This document shows, piece after piece, positions 7,570-15,884 of a stretch of 20,830 nucleotides of DNA. Within the stretch, counting starts at the first letter, position 1, and each line of letters opens with the position of its first letter. A program made the translations under genes and the position numbers. The stretch spans positions 1 to 20,830 of the forward strand of contig CALNCF010000057.1 in the NCBI GenBank assembly GCA_937875035.1, given 5' to 3'. The notes beneath the pieces are model-generated. The model saw only the letters and a program-made list of their open reading frames with translations. It was not told where the DNA came from and searched no databases. Source of the stretch: an uncultured Sphingobacteriaceae bacterium. GTDB taxonomy: Bacteria > Bacteroidota > Bacteroidia > Sphingobacteriales > Sphingobacteriaceae.

Positions 7570-10538
7570 GCATGAGAAGAAGCGCGATACTTACCCTGTG
7601 GTTCACCGTTTATTGCTTCTTCGCTGCAGGACAATCCTACCCTTTTAAAAATTTCAATTCTACCAATGGCTTGCCGACGGCAAGGGTGTACAGCTGTTTC
7701 CAGGACTCGAAGGGATACCTGTGGTTCGGAACGGAAACAGGGGCTGTGCGCTTCGACGGGAAAACCTTCTCGGCCTATACGATTGATGAAGGTCTGAGTG
7801 ACAACGAGATATTCTCGGTCTGCGAGGATTCGCAGGATCGCACCTGGTTCCTGACCTTCTCGGGCAGGCCCTCGTATCTGAAGAACGATACTTTTTACAA
7901 TGCCTCCAACGACCGAATGCTGGCGAGGATCCACAGTGAAAAGAGTCTGCATACTCTTTCCGAAGATCCGCAGAAACGAATCTGGATCGCGAGCCTGGGA
8001 CTCGAATTCTTCGTCATGTCTGATAAGGGTGTAAAGAAATATAATCTTGCTTCGCAGGGCGTCATCAAGGGGGCGATCTCTTTTGTACCGCATGAGGGCG
8101 AAATGTGGATATGTACCGAAGCCGGGTTTTTCCGTCTGGAAGGAGATTGCATCCGGGCGATCGAAACAGAATACATCCCTTGCAATTTCCGCATGGTAAA
8201 GAAGCTGCCCGATGGCCGTATCCTCTTTATAGCCAAAGAAGGGATGATCGAAATGAAGGGGCGTAAGCAGCGCATTGTCGCTCCCCGTAATGTGTTCAGT
8301 CTTCCCTGGCCGCTGATGACAGGGATGTATGTGGATGCACAGGAAAAAATATGGATACCCACCCTCGGCAAAGGGGTATACCTGTATGACAAAACACCCG
8401 CAGGCTATGTGTTCGACGAATGTCTTTTAGGAGATAAGATCGTGACGAGCGTTGCGGGTGATCATGAGGGAAATTACTGGTTCAGCACGGTAGGAGAGGG
8501 CGTGTATCTCCTGCCTTCGGATTACCGGAAATATCATTCGTATACCATGCCCGAAGGGCTGGCGAATAATTATGTGTATGCCGTCTGCAGGGATCATAAG
8601 GGTCGGATATGGGCAGGGCTGAACGGCGGACTGGTACAGGTGATCGACGGGCGCGAGGTGAAGACCTTCGACCTCAACCGCGATCGTGCAGCCTATCTGC
8701 GTACCATCGACATGGTCAGGGACCGGTACAATAACATGTGGCTGATCACCGACCGGTCGCTGGTAAAATTCCCGGCGAACCGCCTGGAGCCTGTCTTCAT
8801 TACCGACCCCGGCGCCATGTTCAATACTTCTCCCAAGAATCTCGAAATCACCCCCGCGGGGGATGTGAGCTTTACCACCGGGCAGGGTGTTGTGCGTATC
8901 CTGAAGGAAGACGATCGTTACCTCTTTCAGAAGCCGCTCTACTTTGAATCCAAGCGAACCTTTACCCATCATGTGGATTCGAAGGGACGCTTCTGGGTGG
9001 CAAGCATCGAAGGGCTTACCTGCTACGAGGGCAGTAAGGTGACCAAGTACGGGTACCGGGATGAACGGTTGCGTAAACGGATTACGGACATCAAAGAATT
9101 GAACGACTCGGTGCTGGTGCTCAGCACCTATGGGTATGGAGTACTTTTGGTGAAGTCGGGCAGGGTGCTACAGCAGTTTACCGCGAAAGAGGGCTTGTCG
9201 GGAAACATCTGCCGGAAATTGTTTATCAGTGATGATCATACGATATGGGTGGCTACTAATAAGGGAGTCAGTAAGATCAGCTATCAGAAAGATTATTTTT
9301 CGATCGCGAAATACAGCACCTATAACGGCCTGCTGTCGGATGATGTGAACGATGTGTACGCCGATTCTTCGGGAATCTATATGGCGACCACCGGCGGGCT
9401 GTCTGTTATCCGCGAGATAAGGAATCACAGAGCCTCCGATCCGCCCCCGGTGATGATCAACCGGGTGATGAATGAGCATGAGAACATTACGAAGCATTCG
9501 GGTATCCGCCTGGCCTCGAACCATAGCCGTCTCCTCGTCGATTTCATCGCGCTCAGCTATTCCAGTCCGCTGGAGATCAGCTACCAGTACCGCCTGGGAG
9601 AGCAGGGTGGCGAATGGGAAACGACGCGGAATACCACGGTAGAGTTCTCTTCCCTCCGTCCGGGTAAATACCGTTTCGAACTTAGGGCCCGCAAAGAGAA
9701 CAGCGCCTGGAGCGAGCCGGTTTCCTTCAGCTTTAGCATCGCCCCGCCCTGGTGGCTCAACGGGTATTTCCTGGTTCCTTCTTTCCTGCTGGCGCTATTG
9801 GTTTCAGGGCTGATCGCCTGGCTCAGGATCAGGTCTTCCCGGCGGAAGGAAACCGAACGCCTGCTCATCCGCAACCAGATGATCCAGCTGGAGCAAAAGG
9901 CTTTGCAGGCCATGATGAACCCTCACTTCATCTTTAACGTGATGAACTCTATCCAGAACTATATGAATTCGCACGACCAGTTCGCGGTGAACCAATACCT
10001 GGCCAGCTTCGCGCGCCTCATCCGGAAGAATATGGATATTGCCACGGCCGGTTTGATTTCGCTGGATGAAGAGATCGAATACCTCAGCCTGTACCTTTCG
10101 CTGGAGAAGCTTCGCTTTGAAGGCAAGCTTCAATATCATATTACAAAGGATAAAGCATTAGATGCCGACGAGCTGACGATCCCCTCTATGCTGCTGCAGC
10201 CTTTCGTGGAGAATGCGATCTGGCATGGTATCATGCCTTTGGAAGAAGCGGGGTACATCAGCATCCGTTTTATGGCCGGAGCGGAAGAGCTTCATATCGA
10301 GATCAGGGATAATGGGGTCGGCATCGATCATTCCATCGCTCATAAAAGTCCGGAGAAGGATTACATAAGCAGGGGTATCAGCCTGGTTACCGAACGTATA
10401 CGACTGATCAATAAAACCAATGAAGAGCAGATCGGGATCCGTATCAGCCAGCTCAATTCCGATGGAGAACGGGGTACCCTCGTACAGATCCGCATGCCTC
10501 TCCGCATGACAGAGGCAACACAGCGCCCCAGGCTGTAA
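7566..10538 (+). CDS. LytS-type sensor histidine kinase with periplasmic propeller and Y_Y_Y domain
   Basis: A 990-residue membrane sensor. A signal peptide (residues 1-22, ending AAGQ) is followed by a long beta-propeller region to about residue 630 made of two-component-regulator repeats (for example YLWFGTETGAVRFDG, IWAGLNGGL, IWVATNKGVSKI). Next is a Y_Y_Y domain (about 650-725, with ISYQYRL and LRPGKYRFELRA), one membrane helix (about 732-755), and a cytoplasmic His_kinase/LytS module with phosphoacceptor His787 in MMNPHFIFN. The ATPase part has Asn883 in PFVENAIWHG and the G1 box DNGVG (915-919). In hybrid sensors of this architecture the propeller region senses extracellular glycans, but the ligand here is unknown. 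There is no SusC/SusD pair in view, so a glycan role should not be assumed. The start overlaps the response regulator stop; a second ATG lies two codons later. Confidence 0.95.
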   Translation: MSMRRSAILTLWFTVYCFFAAGQSYPFKNFNSTNGLPTARVYSCFQDSKGYLWFGTETGAVRFDGKTFSAYTIDEGLSDNEIFSVCEDSQDRTWFLTFSGRPSYLKNDTFYNASNDRMLARIHSEKSLHTLSEDPQKRIWIASLGLEFFVMSDKGVKKYNLASQGVIKGAISFVPHEGEMWICTEAGFFRLEGDCIRAIETEYIPCNFRMVKKLPDGRILFIAKEGMIEMKGRKQRIVAPRNVFSLPWPLMTGMYVDAQEKIWIPTLGKGVYLYDKTPAGYVFDECLLGDKIVTSVAGDHEGNYWFSTVGEGVYLLPSDYRKYHSYTMPEGLANNYVYAVCRDHKGRIWAGLNGGLVQVIDGREVKTFDLNRDRAAYLRTIDMVRDRYNNMWLITDRSLVKFPANRLEPVFITDPGAMFNTSPKNLEITPAGDVSFTTGQGVVRILKEDDRYLFQKPLYFESKRTFTHHVDSKGRFWVASIEGLTCYEGSKVTKYGYRDERLRKRITDIKELNDSVLVLSTYGYGVLLVKSGRVLQQFTAKEGLSGNICRKLFISDDHTIWVATNKGVSKISYQKDYFSIAKYSTYNGLLSDDVNDVYADSSGIYMATTGGLSVIREIRNHRASDPPPVMINRVMNEHENITKHSGIRLASNHSRLLVDFIALSYSSPLEISYQYRLGEQGGEWETTRNTTVEFSSLRPGKYRFELRARKENSAWSEPVSFSFSIAPPWWLNGYFLVPSFLLALLVSGLIAWLRIRSSRRKETERLLIRNQMIQLEQKALQAMMNPHFIFNVMNSIQNYMNSHDQFAVNQYLASFARLIRKNMDIATAGLISLDEEIEYLSLYLSLEKLRFEGKLQYHITKDKALDADELTIPSMLLQPFVENAIWHGIMPLEEAGYISIRFMAGAEELHIEIRDNGVGIDHSIAHKSPEKDYISRGISLVTERIRLINKTNEEQIGIRISQLNSDGERGTLVQIRMPLRMTEATQRPRL

Positions 10539-10644
10539 CCGCTCCCTCGCTAATACCGACCGTTCCCTCAAATGCTTATTGCTTAGTGCCCTGAATTTGT
10601 ATTTTCATTGTGCGCTTCTCAATAAACCAAAAACTATATTTCGT

Positions 10645-12684
10645 ATGAAAACACATTTACTTCCTAAATGCGAGGCTCATGAGAGTCCGCCCGGACGGCC
10701 GTTCCAGCAGGAAAGGAGCCGTTTGCTTAAGATCTTCTTTGTGTTGCTGGCCGTTTTCCTGGTATCCTTTACCGCGAATGCGGCAACGGATACAGCTTGT
10801 GTAGGCAGTACCCATACGTATACCTTCCCTCCGGGAACCAGCTATTCGAGCTGGACGGTGAGCGGGGGAACCTATACGGTGTTCGGGGGGAACAACGTGG
10901 TCGTCAACTGGACGAGCACGGGAAACCACCTGATCACGGCGGTAACACCTGCCGGACTGGCAATGCAGCCGGTATACGTGGCGCCGAAGCCGGCTCCGCT
11001 GGTGATTCCTTCATCCTCACCGGGATGTAATACCAAGGGGGATACGCAGCCCACACCGCATGGCTCAGATGGCAGGAAAAACTGTGTCACCGCCTGCGAG
11101 TATTCCACGATCACTTATTCCACCGCTTCTAACCCCGGCAGCACATACACCTGGTATGTCGACGGGGAAATCTCATTTACCGGGCAGGGTACGAATGCCG
11201 TGTCGGTAGCATGGGGTGGCGTAGGCTCCGGAGATGTAATGGTGGTGGAGACCAATGCTTACGGCTGCTCAGACTCAGCCGCTTTATGTATCAATATTAT
11301 CGAATCTCCGGTGGCGCAGTTTACCATCTTGGATGATGATATCTGCTTAAATACAAGCGCGTTCTTTATCAATGGCTCGTTAGGAGCTACTTCTTATTTC
11401 TGGGATTTCGGTGATGGAAATACTTCTACCGATATCAGTCCTAACCATGTATATGCGGGAGCGGGTGTGTACACCGTTACGCTCATCGTAGAAAACAACT
11501 GTCATTGCAGGGATACCGTTACCGGTATCGTTACTGTTAATTCCTTACCGGGTGCGCAGATCGTTTGCCCTTCTACGCAATGCGCCTATGACCAGGCTAC
11601 TTATTCAACCATTTCGGGTTGCGGAAGCTATTTCTGGGATGTGCAGGGTGCTGTTTCGTTTACCGGCCAGGGTACTGACCAGATCAGTGTGAACTGGGGT
11701 CCGGGACCGGTGGGTATCGTATCGCTTTTCGTGACAGGATGCCCTACTACATTCTTCTGCCCGGATACAACCAAGATCTATGTGCCGATCATCCCGGCAA
11801 ACCCTCCGATCACGGGCGACCAGATCGTTTGCTTTTACCAGACAGAAACCTATTCCGCACCGATATTCCCGGGCAGCCAGTATATCTGGACGGTTACCGG
11901 CGCCGACAGCTATACCAGCAGCGGCAATACGTGTACCGTGAACTGGGGCGGAACCCCGGTAACGGGTACGGTGGTGCTGGAGATCAGGAACAGCTTCATC
12001 AACTGCGGCGGAAAGAATATTCTTTATGTAGACAAGAAAAATGAGTTCGGCGCGTACGGACCGACAGAGGTTTGTGTGAACGAAGCCACGAGCATCAGCG
12101 CCACCTGGGGTGGAGCCTATACCTGGTCGGCTCCCGGCGGAACGATCATTTCCGGGCAGGGTACGCCGAACGTGATGATCCAGTGGAGCACACCGGGCAG
12201 CTATACCGTGTATGCTACCGATGGAAGCAGCAGCTTCTGCAATACCATCGATTCTATTCGTATTAAGGTGCTGCCATTGCCAGCTACTCCGGTGATCGTG
12301 GGTGATACGGTTGTATGCCCGGGCCAGACCTATACCTATACAGCTGCACCGGCAGGCAACAGCTTCAACTGGAGTGTTGTGGGCGGAACCATTGTGAGCC
12401 CGACGAACTCCAGCCAGGTGATCGTTACCTGGGGTGCCACTCCGGGCTCGATCAGCGTATCGCAATCATATACCACATGGCCTACCTGTACATCCGATGT
12501 ATATGTATTAGCCGTGCTCGATCGCTACAGAAGTCATTACAGGTCCGGCCCAGGTGTGTGCCAACGATATCGTGACGTATTCCGTGCCATCTATATCCAA
12601 CGTAACCTACGCATGGAATGTGGGTTCTGCGGGAAGCATCATTTCAGGCATGGGTACTTCCAGTATCCAGGTACAATGGGATAA
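10645..12684 (+). CDS. N-terminal part of frameshifted giant PKD/Ig-like repeat surface protein
   Basis: This part holds a signal peptide and seven consecutive units of about 75 residues (from about 10780) with the shared pattern of a Val-Cys near the start, TYS, Y-x-W and a G-Q-G-T turn before a V-x-W strand; one unit (11310-11540) is a classical PKD domain with FWDFGDGNTS. After about base 12518 the reading frame loses all repeat features and becomes Arg-rich until the stop at 12682-12684, while the next frame continues the repeats. The true gene therefore probably runs to 15739 (about 1,700 residues). The chosen ATG gives MKTHLLPK and an unusually long, polar stretch before the hydrophobic core (KIFFVLLAVFLVSFTANA). 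An in-frame ATG at 10579 is less likely, and a TTG at 10723 behind AAAGGAG is an alternative. As read, this piece lacks the C-terminal sorting signal. Confidence 0.75.
   Translation: MKTHLLPKCEAHESPPGRPFQQERSRLLKIFFVLLAVFLVSFTANAATDTACVGSTHTYTFPPGTSYSSWTVSGGTYTVFGGNNVVVNWTSTGNHLITAVTPAGLAMQPVYVAPKPAPLVIPSSSPGCNTKGDTQPTPHGSDGRKNCVTACEYSTITYSTASNPGSTYTWYVDGEISFTGQGTNAVSVAWGGVGSGDVMVVETNAYGCSDSAALCINIIESPVAQFTILDDDICLNTSAFFINGSLGATSYFWDFGDGNTSTDISPNHVYAGAGVYTVTLIVENNCHCRDTVTGIVTVNSLPGAQIVCPSTQCAYDQATYSTISGCGSYFWDVQGAVSFTGQGTDQISVNWGPGPVGIVSLFVTGCPTTFFCPDTTKIYVPIIPANPPITGDQIVCFYQTETYSAPIFPGSQYIWTVTGADSYTSSGNTCTVNWGGTPVTGTVVLEIRNSFINCGGKNILYVDKKNEFGAYGPTEVCVNEATSISATWGGAYTWSAPGGTIISGQGTPNVMIQWSTPGSYTVYATDGSSSFCNTIDSIRIKVLPLPATPVIVGDTVVCPGQTYTYTAAPAGNSFNWSVVGGTIVSPTNSSQVIVTWGATPGSISVSQSYTTWPTCTSDVYVLAVLDRYRSHYRSGPGVCQRYRDVFRAIYIQRNLRMECGFCGKHHFRHGYFQYPGTMG
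12512..12535 (+). other. Frameshift site in the repeat protein gene
   Basis: The frame used by the first seven repeats must shift by one base here to continue the eighth. The downstream frame is closed by TAG at 12509-12511, and the upstream frame still reads repeat-like VYVLAV up to about 12516. Removing one base in CTCGATCGC (12517-12525) joins VYVLAV to IATEVITGPAQVC, exactly the way neighbouring repeats are linked. This may be a sequencing or assembly error or a genuine one-base insertion. Confidence 0.85.
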
Positions 12685-15600
12685 CGTGGCAGCGAATACC
12701 GCTACAACGGTTAACCTGAGCGTATGTGGCGCGACCCTTTCAAAGCCGGTGATGATCTATCCGTTACCGGTTCCTGTTATTACGCAGATCACCAACCTGT
12801 GCCCGGGTGGCACCGCGGTGCTGGGCGCCAATGCAGGATTTGTTTCTTACCTGTGGAGCAATGGTCAGACCACACAAAATGCGACGATCAATGCGCCGGG
12901 GGTGTATTGGGTAGAAGTGACCAATGCCAACGGCTGTAAGAAGAAAGCCTATAAAACGATCACGGCCAGCCTGGCTCCGGTAGCGAGCATCTCTACCCCG
13001 AGCCCGACCCGTTATTGCTTTAACGGAGGCCCGGTAGTATTGAACTTCCCGATCTATGCCTTGGTAGGACCGGGGTACAATTACCAGTGGTACCGTAACG
13101 GTTCGCCGGTGGGTACCAACAGCCCGATCTATAACGTGACCCAGCTGGGCTCTTACCAGGTGAATGTTACTGATGCCAACGGCTGTACCAAGCTTTCTAA
13201 TATCATCATTATCGATACTTCCTGTGCGCCCGGCTGCGTACCTGAGGCAGGAAGCTTTATCGATTTCAGCAGTAATGTAACCCCTCCGAATTGCAATGTT
13301 ATTACATTCGGTGCGCTTACCTCGCCTAATGCTGTCGGACCGGTAAGCTGGTATTTCGGAGACGCGACTTCGGGAACGGGTAACCCGGTTACACATACCT
13401 ACGCGGCAGCGGGCTTCTACCCGGTAACCGCATGGGTTACCGTGCCTGATACAGGCAGCGGATATTGTACGGTAAGAGAGCTGCATTCGGTAGAGATCCC
13501 GGTAGCTGCGGACTTCCGCATACAGGCCGGATGTGCCAGCTCTACAACCTACTTTACAGACTGGTCTACACATACGGCTTCTACCGGAGCGAATATCGTG
13601 TCATGGGCCTGGGATTTCGGAGATGGAAACTTCTCTTCCCTTCAGAACCCTTCACACAACTATGCCGCAGTGGGCGTATATAACGTAACCCTGGTGGTGA
13701 CCACTGCTTCAGGTTGCCAGGCTACCATTACCAAGCCGGTAACCTTTAACCCGGTGTCTGCCGCCTTTACTTATTCGCCGAACCTCTGCGTAGGTACGCT
13801 GGTTTCCTTCAATGCGACAGGTGCGAATATTGTGTTCTGGGACTGGAATTTTAATGACGGAAGCACTTCCGCCTTACAAAACCCGGGACACGCATTCAGC
13901 ACCGCGGGTCTGCATGTAGTTACTTTAACGGTAACCGATCAGTACGGATGTACGAATACCTCTTCACAAACCATCAGCATTGCGAGCCCTCCAACGCCGG
14001 GATCGATCAGTCCTCCGGGACCGTTCAGCTTCTGCCAGGGAGATTCGGTAGTGTTAACAGCGCCTGCGGGTGCGAGCTACCAATGGTCATCAGGAGAAAC
14101 TACGGCATCGATCACTGTGAAGCAAACCGGCTCTTACCTGGTCACTGTAACAGACATCAGCGGATGCTCCTATGTAACCAGCCCGGTGAACGTAACCGTT
14201 CAGCCGGCGCCGGATGCAGTGATCAATGGTCCGACCAAAGTTTGCATGTACAACTATGTAAACCTGAATGCTCCGTATAACATGAACTATACGTATCAGT
14301 GGTATTTCAACGGTACGCCGATACCGATGCAGGTTTACTCCAGCTTCTATATTCCAAGCGCTACGGCTGCAGACGCAGGTGTGTACACGGTAGAAGTTAC
14401 CGATGTGATGACAGGATGTAAGATCATGTCTGCTGCCCATACCCTTGTTGTGAACCCGTTGCCGGGTAATATCACCGTAACCAACAGTGGTCCGGTCGCG
14501 TTCTGCGAAGGCGGGGAGGTAACCCTGACCGCGAGCAGCGCAGGTGCGATAGAATACCTGTGGAACACAGGCGCCAACGGACCATCTATTGTGGTGACCA
14601 AGAATGGTCTGTATACGGTAACAGCCGTAAATCAATTCGGTTGTATCGTGACCAAACAGGTTTTCGTGACCGTATATCCTGGTCCTGATTTCAGCCTGTT
14701 CCCTACAGGATGCTACGAGCATTGCGCACCCGATACGATCAAGGGCCCTCCGGGTCACCCTTACTACCAATGGCTGCTTAACGGCGTGCCATTAACAGGT
14801 GTGGGCGCGAACAGTCCGGTGTATGTGGCCACGATCAGTGGGGTATACAACCTGATCGTTGGAACCGCCAATGGTTGTGTGGATACTACCGGCGATCTGC
14901 AGCTGACGCTGAAAGATTGCAACGGTTGCGATACCATCACTACCCTGGTTCCTGATTTCGGTATCAAGCAGCACGGAGGCACAACCTTCGACTTCTATGA
15001 TATGTCTTCGTACCCTGTTCCGAATACTTACCCTACTATTTTAGAATGGGATTTCGGGGATGGTTCTCCGGTCGAAGTGACGGTGCCGGGTCAATATGTG
15101 ACTCATAAATACACTTCCCTGGGTACCTTTAATGTGTGCCTGCGTATCTGTATCATCGTGAACGGCCAGTGCTGCTACCGCGAGATCTGCTACCCGGTAA
15201 CCATTGATTGCGAAAGTGTTAAGCCAGGTATCAAATATGTGCTTCAACCCGGATATACCTTACAACTGGCTAATGCGTCATCGGTTCTGCCTACCTATTC
15301 GATCTGGAACTTCGGCGACGGAAGTCCGGAAGTGGTAAGCAGTGCGCCGACCATTACGCATACTTATACGGCTCCGGGAACATATGTGATCACCCTGATC
15401 AATTTCTACCGTATCGACTCGGTGAACTGCTGCGCAGACACTACGAAGATCCAGGTGAAAGTAGTAAAGGTGATCCAGTCTTACCCAGAGATCTTCCTGG
15501 AATCACTGAAGCTATATCCGAATCCAACCGAGCGTGATATGACCATCAGCTATGAATTCAACGAAGAATACCCGTTGACCATCGAGCTCCAGAATTCGCT

Positions 15601-15739
15601 CGGAAGAGTGATCATGGAGATCCCGGATAAAGGTACAGGTGAGATCACCATTAGCCTTGCCGAATTTGAGAGAGGCATGTACTACCTGAGGTTCAGGGGT
15701 ACAGGCATAGATGTGACACAGAAAATCGTCAAGTTCTAA
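12554..15739 (+). CDS. C-terminal part of frameshifted giant repeat surface protein, with T9SS type A sorting domain
   Basis: This open frame begins at a GTG inside a repeat, so the start is an artefact of the frameshift; coding sense begins near 12525. It contains about eleven further units after the interrupted one: Ig-like repeats (for example YQWSSGETTASI, YQWYFNGTPI, YLWNTGANG, YYQWLLNGVP) and PKD domains (AWDFGDGNFSS, WDWNFNDGSTS, EWDFGDGSPVE, WNFGDGSPEV). The last 80 residues form a T9SS type A sorting domain: LYPNP (15512-15526), the LQNSLGRVI strand, then GMYYLRF and a basic end, VTQKIVKF. The family is exported through the outer membrane by type IX secretion and becomes surface-bound or released, often in adhesion or gliding. 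Roughly one or two Cys per repeat suggest disulfides. A strong terminator follows. Confidence 0.82.
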   Translation: MCANDIVTYSVPSISNVTYAWNVGSAGSIISGMGTSSIQVQWDNVAANTATTVNLSVCGATLSKPVMIYPLPVPVITQITNLCPGGTAVLGANAGFVSYLWSNGQTTQNATINAPGVYWVEVTNANGCKKKAYKTITASLAPVASISTPSPTRYCFNGGPVVLNFPIYALVGPGYNYQWYRNGSPVGTNSPIYNVTQLGSYQVNVTDANGCTKLSNIIIIDTSCAPGCVPEAGSFIDFSSNVTPPNCNVITFGALTSPNAVGPVSWYFGDATSGTGNPVTHTYAAAGFYPVTAWVTVPDTGSGYCTVRELHSVEIPVAADFRIQAGCASSTTYFTDWSTHTASTGANIVSWAWDFGDGNFSSLQNPSHNYAAVGVYNVTLVVTTASGCQATITKPVTFNPVSAAFTYSPNLCVGTLVSFNATGANIVFWDWNFNDGSTSALQNPGHAFSTAGLHVVTLTVTDQYGCTNTSSQTISIASPPTPGSISPPGPFSFCQGDSVVLTAPAGASYQWSSGETTASITVKQTGSYLVTVTDISGCSYVTSPVNVTVQPAPDAVINGPTKVCMYNYVNLNAPYNMNYTYQWYFNGTPIPMQVYSSFYIPSATAADAGVYTVEVTDVMTGCKIMSAAHTLVVNPLPGNITVTNSGPVAFCEGGEVTLTASSAGAIEYLWNTGANGPSIVVTKNGLYTVTAVNQFGCIVTKQVFVTVYPGPDFSLFPTGCYEHCAPDTIKGPPGHPYYQWLLNGVPLTGVGANSPVYVATISGVYNLIVGTANGCVDTTGDLQLTLKDCNGCDTITTLVPDFGIKQHGGTTFDFYDMSSYPVPNTYPTILEWDFGDGSPVEVTVPGQYVTHKYTSLGTFNVCLRICIIVNGQCCYREICYPVTIDCESVKPGIKYVLQPGYTLQLANASSVLPTYSIWNFGDGSPEVVSSAPTITHTYTAPGTYVITLINFYRIDSVNCCADTTKIQVKVVKVIQSYPEIFLESLKLYPNPTERDMTISYEFNEEYPLTIELQNSLGRVIMEIPDKGTGEITISLAEFERGMYYLRFRGTGIDVTQKIVKF

Positions 15740-15760
15740 AAACACTCTCATGCTAATATG

Positions 15761-15790
15761 AAAAGGGGCCCCGTCACGGGCCCCTTTTTT
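15761..15790 (+). terminator. Rho-independent terminator after the repeat protein gene
   Basis: An 11-base perfect stem, AAAAGGGGCCC (15761-15771) with GGGCCCCTTTT (15778-15788), encloses a 6-base loop and ends in six T (15785-15790). The A run on the left would also give a T run on the opposite strand. It isolates the repeat protein gene from the TonB-dependent receptor gene. Confidence 0.93.
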
Positions 15791-15884
15791 AGTATATTTT
15801 ATATGGCTGTTTTTGCTTTTTGTGATAATAATTAAACTATTTGTGTGTTAATTCGTCTTCCTTTATTAAGACGATACATTGCTA

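Noticed and set aside
10635..10642. TATATTTC as a promoter for the giant surface protein gene
   Set aside because: It misses the final G of TAnnTTTG and ends two bases before the ATG at 10645, which would give a leaderless or truncated message. No matching -33 element was seen.
12500..12700. Programmed ribosomal frameshift joining the two halves
   Set aside because: There is no slippery run, stop codon or rare codon at the shift point and no clear downstream hairpin. The required shift is +1, for which no known stimulating context is visible.
11605..14770. Long minus-strand open frames inside the repeat protein gene (about 11605-12465, 12764-13573, 14090-14770)
   Set aside because: They are rich in Arg and His with no domain or signal, and lie opposite a frame with clear PKD/Ig repeats. 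They reflect codon bias on the coding strand.
15791..15884. Riboswitch or small RNA in the A/T-rich leader of the TonB-dependent receptor
   Set aside because: The stretch is short, strongly A/T-rich and shows no stable paired structure. Only inexact promoter-like boxes are present.
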